The notes under the pieces: generated by a model
The model's input: the letters and a program-made list of their open reading frames with translations, nothing else
Database searches by the model: none
Told to the model about the DNA's origin: nothing
DNA from: CAIXYX01 sp043806415
GTDB lineage: Archaea; Micrarchaeota; Micrarchaeia; Anstonellales; Anstonellaceae
DNA length: 5,700 nt
NCBI GenBank assembly: GCA_043806415.1
Contig: JAZDHB010000109.1
Coordinates: 1 to 5,700, forward strand
Reading direction: 5' to 3'
Program-made: the position numbers and the translations under genes
In this document: positions 1 to 5,648 of the stretch, piece after piece
How the letters are laid out: every line of letters starts with the position of its first letter
Numbering within the stretch: the first letter of the stretch is position 1

Positions 1-1
1 C

Positions 2-151
2 TATGGCTACGAGCGCTCGCTGGACGCTCCGCTCCCATCTAGCGAGCATGGCGATTTCACCGCAGCCCTCGGCATCCTCAGTCGCGATGCGAAACAAAAC
101 GCGGCTTTCATCGAGCTATTCTCAAAAATTCTGTTCGCCGACGGGGATTAG
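2..151 (+). CDS. C-terminal fragment of an unidentified protein
   Basis: This frame is open from the window edge for 49 codons and ends at TAG 149-151, so only the C-terminus is present. The residues (YGYERSLDAPLPSSEHG, then an amphipathic, probably helical stretch ending ...FSKILFADGD) read like real protein, whereas the competing frame starting at base 3 gives a Ser/Arg/Pro-rich string typical of a shadow. I do not recognise the family. The phrase 'SLDAPL' followed by acidic residues recalls the linker after region 3 of sigma-70-like proteins, but no region 4 helix-turn-helix follows, so I assign no function. A terminator-like hairpin starts at the last base of the stop codon, which supports this being a genuine gene end. 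Confidence 0.6.
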   Translation, partial: YGYERSLDAPLPSSEHGDFTAALGILSRDAKQNAAFIELFSKILFADGD

Positions 152-180
152 GGCGCCTCGGGAGAGACGCCCGTCTTTTC
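151..180 (+). terminator. Hairpin plus T-run terminator after the upstream gene
   Basis: GGGCG (151-155) pairs with CGCCC (168-172). After a C/A mismatch, CTC (157-159) pairs with GAG (164-166) around the GNRA-type loop GGGA (160-163). The T-rich stretch GTCTTTTCGTC follows at once. The hairpin begins on the final G of the TAG stop codon. Both the structure and the T-run fit transcription termination, and archaeal termination also relies on T-rich tracts. The base pairing is seen directly; termination is inferred. Confidence 0.6.
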
Positions 181-233
181 GTCTGGATTTTCCGGCATTG
201 CCAATCAGCCATGCTGTCACTCCCGTCTATTTT

Positions 234-263
234 GTTCGGAATAGTCATTTTCCCGGCCCGAAC
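234..263. repeat. Inverted repeat upstream of the TATA box, possible operator
   Basis: GTTCGG at 234-239 is matched by CCGAAC at 258-263 with 18 bases between the arms. It lies just upstream of the TATA-like box of the winged-helix membrane protein gene, where archaeal activators often bind. Since that gene encodes a DNA-binding domain, autoregulation is possible. Six-base arms this far apart can arise by chance, so this is only a candidate site. Confidence 0.2.
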
Positions 264-267
264 CATA

Positions 268-304
268 GGCAAACATTTTAAAACGACAAAAACCATTTCC
301 TCTC
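268..304 (+). promoter_or_regulatory. TATA-box promoter, probably leaderless
   Basis: TTTTAAAA at 276-283 is centred about 25 bases before the ATG at 305, the usual distance from an archaeal TATA box to the transcription start. The bases just before it (GGCAAACA) are purine-rich, as expected for a TFB recognition element. No Shine-Dalgarno sequence is visible between the box and the ATG. Together these suggest that transcription starts at or within a few bases of the start codon, giving a leaderless mRNA. Confidence 0.5.
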
Positions 305-1756
305 ATGAAAACCCCTCTTTCCTTCGCCCTCGCATGCCTGCTGCTCGTTGCAGCCGTCTGCGCCGCGTCCGGCCCCGTCTATCTCATCCCGGCCGGCCCG
401 CAAAACCAGTACGTGCTCGCCTTCCAGTCCGATTCCAATTACACCTTCTCCACCTCGCCTGGCCTGAGCCGCGAGGCCGTCGAGCGGTTCGTGCCGCAGG
501 CGCTGGTGAACGCCAACCGCACGATGTTCGGCCCGATCGAATTGCCCCCGCTCCTCATCAACAACCACCTTCTCGTCTATGATTCCAATCCCATGCAGCT
601 GAACATCTACACCTCGTTCGCGCCTGAATCCAACTGCTCGCCCTCCACCTTCCGCCTCGCGCCCCGTTCCATCCCAGCGGATGTCGAGTATTTCGAGGCG
701 CCGGCCAACGTCAGCTGCTCACCGGCCCCCCGCGTGCAAATCTACCTGCCCGCCGGCCGCGTGAACACGGACGGGCTGGACGGCCCCTCGCACAACGGCA
801 TCGACGCCGTGTGCGACACGTTCTACTGCTACATCCGCACCCCCCTGGTCCCGAACGGCACCGTCGCCCTCTCGCGCACCCAGCCTGCGGTGGTGGAGTT
901 CGACTTCGCCGAGCCGCACTTGATCATGGCCGAGCTCTTGCGCCTCTCCTCCATGGGCCTCATCGGGGGCGTGTCCTCGCAGGACGCGATATCGGCCGCG
1001 ACGGCCTTCTCCATCTACGGCGAGCGAACGCCGGAAGCCTTCAGTTCCAAGGCTGGTTCGCTCGTCCTCCACTACCTGCCCCCGGGCCCAGGCAACGAAT
1101 CCTCCTGGCAGCGCCAGCCGGGCCGCTATGTCGCGCTCTGGGGTCTCCAGCCGCTCGTGCTGCCCCCCCTCGCTCCGGTACCCGTTCCCGCAGTTACCGT
1201 GCCCCAGCCCCCTGCGCCCCCGACCCCAACCGCCGGCAATGCCTCTTCATCCGCCGGAGCGCCGCCTTCCAACGCGTCGGATGCTTCCAGCATCACCAAT
1301 GTTCCCGTCCCGCCCCAGCCTCCCGGACCAACCGGCGCGCAAGCCGTAACCAACGAAGTCCCGGCCCGCGCCTACGAGCCGGCCGCGGCCGCTCCATCCA
1401 TGCCCTGGTGGATCGTGCCCCTCGTCGTCGCCCTCCTGGGCGCCTTCTTCGCGGCGGTGATGATGTTCTATTACAAGCCCCGCCCGAGCGGCCCGGCTCC
1501 GGAGATGATCGAGCTCTCCGAATCGCGCCTGGCCATCCTGCAGGACTTGGAGATGGCCGATCGCATCCCCACCGACATCGCGCTGCGCATCAGCAAGAGC
1601 AAATCCACGGTGGTCGAGCACCTCGACGGCCTGTGCCGGCAGGGCCTCGTGCTCAAAGTCCAGGAGCCGGGCAAGAAATTCGTCTATTACCGCCTCACGC
1701 AGTCCGGGCGCGTGCTTCTCCTCAAGAGGCGCTCGGCGGCCGCGATGGCGCAGTGA
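305..1756 (+). CDS. Membrane-anchored winged-helix protein with large glycosylated ectodomain
   Basis: A 483-residue exported protein, probably a one-component membrane regulator. Residues 1-21 form a signal peptide (charged start, then a hydrophobic ALACLLLVAAVCA stretch). Residues 22-283 form an unrecognised ectodomain with few cysteines. Residues 284-365 are a Pro/Ala/Ser/Thr-rich stalk. Residues 367-390 (WWIVPLVVALLGAFFAAVMMF core) form one membrane helix, followed by basic residues. Residues about 402-475 form a winged helix of the ArsR/MarR type: the probable recognition helix is around KSKSTVVEHLDGLCRQGLV and the wing is around KKFVYYRLTQSG. Eight N-x-S/T sequons (N45, 71, 110, 135, 184, 264, 312, 323) all lie before the membrane helix and none after, which supports an outside N-part and cytoplasmic C-part. 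The ATG at 305 is chosen because the signal peptide begins there. It is 51 bases upstream of the protease gene, so cotranscription is possible. DNA targets and ligand are unknown. Confidence 0.85.
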   Translation: MKTPLSFALACLLLVAAVCAASGPVYLIPAGPQNQYVLAFQSDSNYTFSTSPGLSREAVERFVPQALVNANRTMFGPIELPPLLINNHLLVYDSNPMQLNIYTSFAPESNCSPSTFRLAPRSIPADVEYFEAPANVSCSPAPRVQIYLPAGRVNTDGLDGPSHNGIDAVCDTFYCYIRTPLVPNGTVALSRTQPAVVEFDFAEPHLIMAELLRLSSMGLIGGVSSQDAISAATAFSIYGERTPEAFSSKAGSLVLHYLPPGPGNESSWQRQPGRYVALWGLQPLVLPPLAPVPVPAVTVPQPPAPPTPTAGNASSSAGAPPSNASDASSITNVPVPPQPPGPTGAQAVTNEVPARAYEPAAAAPSMPWWIVPLVVALLGAFFAAVMMFYYKPRPSGPAPEMIELSESRLAILQDLEMADRIPTDIALRISKSKSTVVEHLDGLCRQGLVLKVQEPGKKFVYYRLTQSGRVLLLKRRSAAAMAQ

Positions 1757-1777
1757 GGCCAGACATTAACGACACGT

Positions 1778-1807
1778 TCTTTTAACTTCAGATGAGAGGC
1801 AACTCCT
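1778..1807 (+). promoter_or_regulatory. TATA-like box and Shine-Dalgarno before the protease gene
   Basis: The 51-base gap before the ATG at 1808 holds TTTTAA at 1780-1785 and GAGAGG at 1794-1799, eight bases before the ATG. The two signals point different ways. The box is at the distance expected for a leaderless transcript starting near 1808, which would leave out the Shine-Dalgarno. The Shine-Dalgarno makes sense on an mRNA reading through from the gene before. I favour read-through translation from the Shine-Dalgarno, with an internal promoter possible. Confidence 0.3.
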
Positions 1808-3706
1808 ATGTTCGGATCCGGAAAGAGCAGTTGTAGGCGCTTCGAGTTCGCAATCCTTCTTCTCATTCTCCTTCCGTTTTCTTCGGGCGCATCTTATGGG
1901 TGCACATTGCAGAGTGATTGCCCCATGTGGGACATATGCTTGGACGATGTGTGCAGACCTATTGTAAAATGTCAGAGTGATCCTGACTGCCCATCCGATC
2001 TGCCGAAATGCTTGCGCGGCGGCTGTGCGGGAGCCAATTCATGCCAGTACAATTCGGATTGTCCGTCCTACCAGCAATGCCTGTCCGACTTCTGCAGGCT
2101 TAGAGCCGGTTTTTGCGAAGAAGATTATCAATGCAGTAAATGGTATGAAAGCTGCAACTTCTCCGCGCACCTGTGCTCTCCGCGCGCTGGCTATTGCAAT
2201 TCAAACAAGGACTGCAACAGCACGTGGCAGGAATGCCGGGATAACCAATGCACCGTGAAACAAGGATTCTGCGGGCAAGATTACGATTGCGAATTTTACC
2301 AGGATTGCGACACGGAAAGGCACGTCTGTGTCTTGGCGCCCGGCTATTGTGCGGATGTCTCGGACTGCGAAAGCGGGATTTGTTCCGGCTATGCTTGCGA
2401 AGGGATGAACCTGACGGATGGCGAACCGATACAAGTGGTCTTCATACTCGACGATTCCGGCAGCATGAGCGGGCAGAAGATGGGGCAGGCCAAGGCCGCC
2501 GCACAGGTGGCCCTTACCAGCATCAACAACCGCCAGACGCAATTCGGTTTGATTGATTTCAACGGATGCGAGCCGCGCCAGCTGGTCAACTTCACGGACT
2601 CGCGCAGGCCGCTGCGCGCGGCGATAGCTGCCATGGGCGGCCGCGACAGCACCCCCATCGCGGAATCCCTCCGAACTGCCTACGAGATGATCAATCAGTC
2701 ACCCGCGAGCCGCCAGCGCGCTTTCATCATCCTTTTCACGGACGGGGCGGAGACGTGCCGAGGCGATCCGTGCGCCGTTGTTGAGCAATACCGCGACCAG
2801 ATGGACGTGCCGGTCTATGCCATCGGCTATATGATCGGCGCCGAGGGGGAAAACCAACTGCGCTGCGTGGCCGAGAAGAGCGGCGGCGCGTATTTCAACG
2901 CGCCTACGGAAGAAACCGTGCAGGAAACGTTCCGAGATTTGACCGAGCAGCTTAACAGGCCGTGCTCCGCGGATGACGACTGCCAAGGCAACTACGTCTG
3001 CCAGCAGGGCGTGTGCCGGCCCGGCAAGGTTCATCTTGTCTATGTGCCCGTGAACATGGAAGCGGACGAGCCGTTCCGCCAGGAAGCCGAACGCCAGCAC
3101 CAGTTCCTCGTGAGCAGCTTGCCGTCGCTGGGCAACTGCACCTCTCTTGTCAAAATGACGGCTTTAGACAGCAAATGCGACATCCGCGCCGGCTCCGACC
3201 AACTGTCCTTGGCACTACAGGTCGGAGAGTGCGTAGACAACCAGACCGAAAATCACGGCTATGATTTCTTTATCGGCATCGTTCCTTCCACCGGCCTTTT
3301 CGATGATGCGACATCTGGATATACTTTTGGCGGGCTTGGCGGAGCCATCGTCCGGAAGGGGTGGGAGGTTGTAACGGCCCACGAGATCGGCCACCAGTTC
3401 GGGCTCAATGACGAGTACTGTAAAGGAGCGCCTTGCAACCAAGCACCCAATCCGCTATCCTCAGAATATGGCTGCGACCCGGATGGAGGCTGTTGCTGGA
3501 AGGACGGCGACTTCCGGCCTCGCCTGTGGCCGCCCCGGCTGTTTGCCAGTTGTTCCTATCCATACGAGCAAGACTGCTGTGAAGGCAATCTGAACGAAAG
3601 AGGCGGGCGCTCCATCATGAGCTGGTCCGACGCAGACGGCCCAAGGTACCACGACGTGCCCAGCCTTGCCCACCTTGCAAACAATTCGCGCTTGAGGTGT
3701 GATTGA
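1808..3706 (+). CDS. Secreted multidomain protein: cysteine repeats, VWA domain and metzincin-like zinc protease
   Basis: A 632-residue secreted protein, probably an adhesive zinc endopeptidase. Residues 1-29 form a signal peptide (KSSCRRF, then a hydrophobic AILLLILLPF core). Residues 32-197 hold seven units of 23-27 residues, each with four cysteines; the first pair is always C-x5-C, usually with Asp before the second Cys, and units often open with G-F/Y-C. Residues about 207-380 form a von Willebrand A domain with a complete MIDAS: D215-x-S217-x-S219, T282 and D312. An eighth unit lies at 386-403. Residues about 407-632 form the protease domain: H525-E-x-x-H529-x-x-G532-x-x-D535 matches the metzincin zinc site with Asp as third ligand, and SIMSW (M604) fits the Met-turn. 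The DEY after the site recalls M64-type peptidases. Cysteines are numerous, suggesting disulphides, and sequons sit in the exported part. No membrane helix follows the signal peptide, so it is probably released or held by a partner. Substrate unknown. Confidence 0.85.
   Translation: MFGSGKSSCRRFEFAILLLILLPFSSGASYGCTLQSDCPMWDICLDDVCRPIVKCQSDPDCPSDLPKCLRGGCAGANSCQYNSDCPSYQQCLSDFCRLRAGFCEEDYQCSKWYESCNFSAHLCSPRAGYCNSNKDCNSTWQECRDNQCTVKQGFCGQDYDCEFYQDCDTERHVCVLAPGYCADVSDCESGICSGYACEGMNLTDGEPIQVVFILDDSGSMSGQKMGQAKAAAQVALTSINNRQTQFGLIDFNGCEPRQLVNFTDSRRPLRAAIAAMGGRDSTPIAESLRTAYEMINQSPASRQRAFIILFTDGAETCRGDPCAVVEQYRDQMDVPVYAIGYMIGAEGENQLRCVAEKSGGAYFNAPTEETVQETFRDLTEQLNRPCSADDDCQGNYVCQQGVCRPGKVHLVYVPVNMEADEPFRQEAERQHQFLVSSLPSLGNCTSLVKMTALDSKCDIRAGSDQLSLALQVGECVDNQTENHGYDFFIGIVPSTGLFDDATSGYTFGGLGGAIVRKGWEVVTAHEIGHQFGLNDEYCKGAPCNQAPNPLSSEYGCDPDGGCCWKDGDFRPRLWPPRLFASCSYPYEQDCCEGNLNERGGRSIMSWSDADGPRYHDVPSLAHLANNSRLRCD
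1901..2400 (+). repeat. Seven tandem cysteine-rich protein modules
   Basis: These units start at Cys32, 55, 79, 103, 130, 155 and 181 of the protein, a period of 23 to 27 residues. Each has the pattern C-x5-C-x(4-6)-C-x(4-6)-C. All seven, and the separate eighth unit at residues 386-403, keep the x5 spacing exactly, and seven of the eight have Asp just before the second Cys. They resemble small disulphide modules of the EB or Dickkopf-N kind. The DNA of the units has diverged, so this is an old protein repeat and not a recent DNA duplication. Confidence 0.75.
3694..3705 (+). promoter_or_regulatory. Strong Shine-Dalgarno inside the protease gene's end
   Basis: GAGGTG at 3694-3699 lies six bases before the ATG at 3706 and is the best match to the Shine-Dalgarno consensus in the window. 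It decides the start of the next gene: a TTG at 3703 is also in frame but would leave only three bases of spacing. The site lies within the last codons of the protease gene, as expected for coupled translation. Confidence 0.65.
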
Positions 3707-4449
3707 TGAAAAGAACCGCATTAACCATCCTGCTGCTTATCCTCTTTGGATCCTCTGTCATGGCTTCAAGAGTGCTTGATATGGGTCTTTACCTGCACAA
3801 GAACGACACGGTAACGCTGGCGCATCTTTCGGTCAGCCCCGGCGAGCCTTCGCGCTTCACTCCCAAGGACGGGAACTATACCTTCGCGCTTATCGACGAG
3901 CGCGGCCAAACGCTCTCGCAAATGGGCTTGGACCCTTTGTTTTACATCCTTTCGGACCCGCCGAAGCCGACTGATACTATCGTTGTTTTCAATCATCTGG
4001 CGTATTATTCGTCCGGCCGTTTTTTTGTCGTCCGGCATCTGGGCCGCGAGATTTTCCGCTACGAGCTGCCTTCGAACGCGACCTGCAATCAGAACGGGCG
4101 CTGCGATTATGGAGAGGATGCATTCAGTTGCCAAAAAGATTGCGGAGTCGGCGAGGATGGCATATGCCAGCCATTCCGTGACGATGTCTGCGACCGGTCA
4201 TGTCTGATCGGGGCCGATCAGGATTGCGTGTCTAAACCAAAGAAAGGTGACTTTTCGTGGCTTTGTCTCTTTGGGGTTGGAGGGCTCATTCTGGCACTGG
4301 TGGCCATCGCCGTAATCGTCTTCCTCGCCTTGCGGCCCAAGCAGCCTGGCTCGCTGGAAACAAAAGCGGTTGAGGAGTCCTCGGTCGAACGGGTGCGGCA
4401 AAAGGAGCCCAGTCCCAAGTCCGTAAAAAAGCGCGTCAAGCCCCGATAA
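3706..4449 (+). CDS. Small type I membrane protein with cysteine/aspartate-rich juxtamembrane region
   Basis: A 247-residue surface protein translated together with the protease: its ATG shares one base with the protease TGA stop (TGATG). Residues 1-21 form a signal peptide. Residues 22-123 are rich in beta-prone segments and look like a small sandwich domain. Residues 127-174 hold eight cysteines in two groups. The first (C127, C133, C142, C146) contains NGRCDYGEDAFSC, a form of the NGxCDxGED motif frequent in archaeal exported proteins. The second is C154, C162, C166, C174. The many Asp residues could bind calcium. Residues 185-209 form one membrane helix, and 210-247 a basic cytoplasmic tail ending KKRVKPR. 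Sequons N33, N57 and N124 all lie outside. No catalytic motif is visible. The overlap with the protease gene suggests it anchors, recruits or is cleaved by that protein; this is inference. GC is low for the window. Confidence 0.8.
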   Translation: MKRTALTILLLILFGSSVMASRVLDMGLYLHKNDTVTLAHLSVSPGEPSRFTPKDGNYTFALIDERGQTLSQMGLDPLFYILSDPPKPTDTIVVFNHLAYYSSGRFFVVRHLGREIFRYELPSNATCNQNGRCDYGEDAFSCQKDCGVGEDGICQPFRDDVCDRSCLIGADQDCVSKPKKGDFSWLCLFGVGGLILALVAIAVIVFLALRPKQPGSLETKAVEESSVERVRQKEPSPKSVKKRVKPR

Positions 4450-4481
4450 GCGCGGGAGGCGCTCCAGAGACCGACGCGGCT

Positions 4482-4500
4482 TTTGAGCCGAAGGCTCAAA
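4482..4500. repeat. Perfect 8-bp hairpin after the membrane protein gene
   Basis: TTTGAGCC (4482-4489) and GGCTCAAA (4493-4500) are perfect inverted repeats around the loop GAA. The hairpin lies 33 bases after the TAA stop. No T-run follows on the plus strand, so it is not a textbook terminator; it may protect or define the mRNA 3' end. GGCT at 4479-4482 could pair instead with AGCC at 4486-4489, an alternative weaker fold using the same left arm. Confidence 0.45.
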
Positions 4501-4501
4501 T

Positions 4502-4548
4502 AGGCCAACAAGGCTAACGAATGAAAAATAAGACTCGCCTTGGCCGGG
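4502..4548. repeat. Dispersed short repeat, copy A
   Basis: This stretch aligns with 5649-5696 over its whole length. Both begin AGGCCA, carry GGCT, then TGAAAAA in an A-rich middle, and end with the same 13 bases, CGCCTTGGCCGGG. By hand alignment about three quarters of positions agree, with three short gaps. GGCCA near the left end can pair with TGGCC near the right end in both copies, so each could form a stem with an A-rich loop. Both copies follow the stop codon of a gene. The role is unknown. Confidence 0.45.
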
Positions 4549-4643
4549 CTACCAACAAAAAGTATTACTTTGCGATTATAGCGTTAAAATCCAAGAACTT
4601 TTACTCTATTGAGAGGAAGTCATTTCGGGAAAACACACAGTGA
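4521..4643 (+). CDS. Possible 40-residue basic protein
   Basis: An ATG at 4521 opens 40 codons ending at TGA 4641-4643 in an otherwise AT-rich spacer (19 of 60 bases are G or C at 4561-4620, counted by hand). The peptide starts MKNKTRLGRATNKKYYFA and is strongly basic. Upstream there is only AAGGCT as a poor ribosome-binding site. Forty open codons can occur by chance. Mild support comes from repeat copy B, where the same frame reads L-K-N-K-N, stop, R-L-G-R, with Asn and Lys codons differing only synonymously (AAT/AAC, AAG/AAA). No family recognised. Confidence 0.25.
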   Translation: MKNKTRLGRATNKKYYFAIIALKSKNFYSIERKSFRENTQ

Positions 4644-4655
4644 AATCCACTGCGC

Positions 4656-4701
4656 AGTATTAAAACGCCCCATCGCCACAACCTAATCGACAAGGGATTA
4701 G
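4656..4701 (+). promoter_or_regulatory. TATA-like promoter and weak Shine-Dalgarno for the J-domain gene
   Basis: TATTAAAA at 4659-4666 would place transcription start near 4688, leaving a leader of about 14 bases that contains AAGGGA at 4692-4697 before the ATG at 4702. A TAG at 4699-4701 stands directly before this ATG in the same frame, so no longer protein is possible. The box suggests this gene has its own promoter and is not in the operon upstream. Confidence 0.4.
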
Positions 4702-5631
4702 ATGACGAACTCCAAACCAACGGACAAACCCGCCAAAACCCACCCATCCGAGCACGACCTCGAGCAGGCCGAGGCCGTCCAGACGTTCGGGCAATTGCTG
4801 GCCAACGACGATTTCGCCGGCGCGGCCGAGTGCATCTTGGAGCACGCCGGAAAGAGCGCGATCCACGCCCGCCTGGCCGCCATCCTGGTCATCGAGATCG
4901 AGACGCGCCTGGAAAACGCGGATTCCTCCAAAGCCAAGAAATGCCTCGGATTGCTTCTCAAATGCGCCCCAGAGCGAAAAGAGGAAGCCTGCATGTGGTT
5001 CGCGGACTATCACATGGGCGAATTGCAAAAGCGCCTCTCGACCGGCCGCCTGGCCTCGTACGGCCACGACCTGGAGAGAATCCTCGAATACGCCCCTCAG
5101 CGCAAGGCCGAAGCCTACCGGCTGGTCGCGCAGTATTACATGGGCAAGCTCAGGAAAATCCTCTCCGAAGGCCGGGGCGAGGCCCAGGAGAAGAACGTGC
5201 TCCGCGAGCTCCTGCGCTACGGCCCGGAGCGCCGCGACGAGGCCTACCATCTCTTCGCCTCCCGCGCGATGGACGAGATGAGGCAGGCCCTCTCGGATTA
5301 CGACAAGGACTATGCCAAGATGGCATTGGACGATTTCCTCAAATACGCTCCGCACCGCAAGAACGAGGCCATGGAAGCGTGGGAGCAGCACATGGAAGAG
5401 GCCCGCCAGCGCAAACTCTACGACCTCCTGGGCGTCGAGCGGACCGCGTCTGCCGACGAGATCCGGAGCGCGTACCGCGCGCTCGCCAAGCGCCTGCACC
5501 CGGACGTGAACCTGGACAACCCGTCCGCCGCCGACCAGATGAAGCACGTCAACGCGGCCTACGCCATCCTGGGCGATCCCGAACTTCGGGTCCGCTACGA
5601 CCAGCGCGGGGACCGGAAGGAACAGAACTGA
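4702..5631 (+). CDS. Cytoplasmic protein with ~42-residue helical repeats and C-terminal J-domain
   Basis: A 309-residue protein with no signal peptide or membrane helix. Residues 1-25 are charged and probably flexible. Four clear tandem repeats lie at about 69-110, 111-152, 153-195 and 196-236; each has a helix, then a landmark such as YAPxRKxEAY, then a second helix. The landmark prolines are at 90, 132, 175 and 217, a spacing of 42-43. A fifth, degenerate unit may cover about 28-68. This looks like an alpha-solenoid, but the period is longer than the 34 of TPRs and I do not recognise the family. Residues 238-302 form a J-domain with the HPD motif at 266-268 and the usual YDLLGV start and AAYAILGDPELRVRYDQRG end. 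J-domains stimulate Hsp70 ATPase; here the solenoid probably binds the client or places the chaperone. It lacks the zinc-finger and substrate domains of true DnaJ, so it is a class C (type III) J-protein. No Hsp70 gene is in view. Confidence 0.85.
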   Translation: MTNSKPTDKPAKTHPSEHDLEQAEAVQTFGQLLANDDFAGAAECILEHAGKSAIHARLAAILVIEIETRLENADSSKAKKCLGLLLKCAPERKEEACMWFADYHMGELQKRLSTGRLASYGHDLERILEYAPQRKAEAYRLVAQYYMGKLRKILSEGRGEAQEKNVLRELLRYGPERRDEAYHLFASRAMDEMRQALSDYDKDYAKMALDDFLKYAPHRKNEAMEAWEQHMEEARQRKLYDLLGVERTASADEIRSAYRALAKRLHPDVNLDNPSAADQMKHVNAAYAILGDPELRVRYDQRGDRKEQN

Positions 5632-5648
5632 TTTTAATAATCTGAAGA
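5632..5648 (+). terminator. Weak T-rich tract after the J-domain gene
   Basis: ATTTTAATAATCT follows the TGA stop directly, in contrast to the GC-rich gene before it. Archaeal RNA polymerase can stop at T-rich tracts without a hairpin, but this one is short and interrupted by A, so the call is tentative. Confidence 0.25.

Noticed and set aside
3..281. Open frame starting ATG at base 3
   Set aside because: It is Ser/Arg/Pro-rich without a pattern and runs across the terminator-like hairpin; the frame ending at 151 looks like real protein.
811..1785. Open frame of 324 codons in another plus frame within the first complete gene
   Set aside because: It is Arg/Pro/Ala-rich with no domain, whereas the overlapping frame has signal peptide, membrane helix, winged helix and sequons placed only outside.
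1895..1903. Lipoprotein box before Cys32 of the secreted protease
   Set aside because: The residues before the Cys are A-S-Y-G, without the Leu/Val three positions before it, and Cys32 is the first cysteine of repeat unit 1.
3703..3705. TTG as start of the small membrane protein
   Set aside because: The ATG three bases later has correct Shine-Dalgarno spacing (six bases) and starts a standard signal peptide.
4521..4643. Ribosomal protein L39e candidate
   Set aside because: The basic start and RLxRA spacing are suggestive, but the conserved NRRVP-type core is missing (KKYYFA instead).
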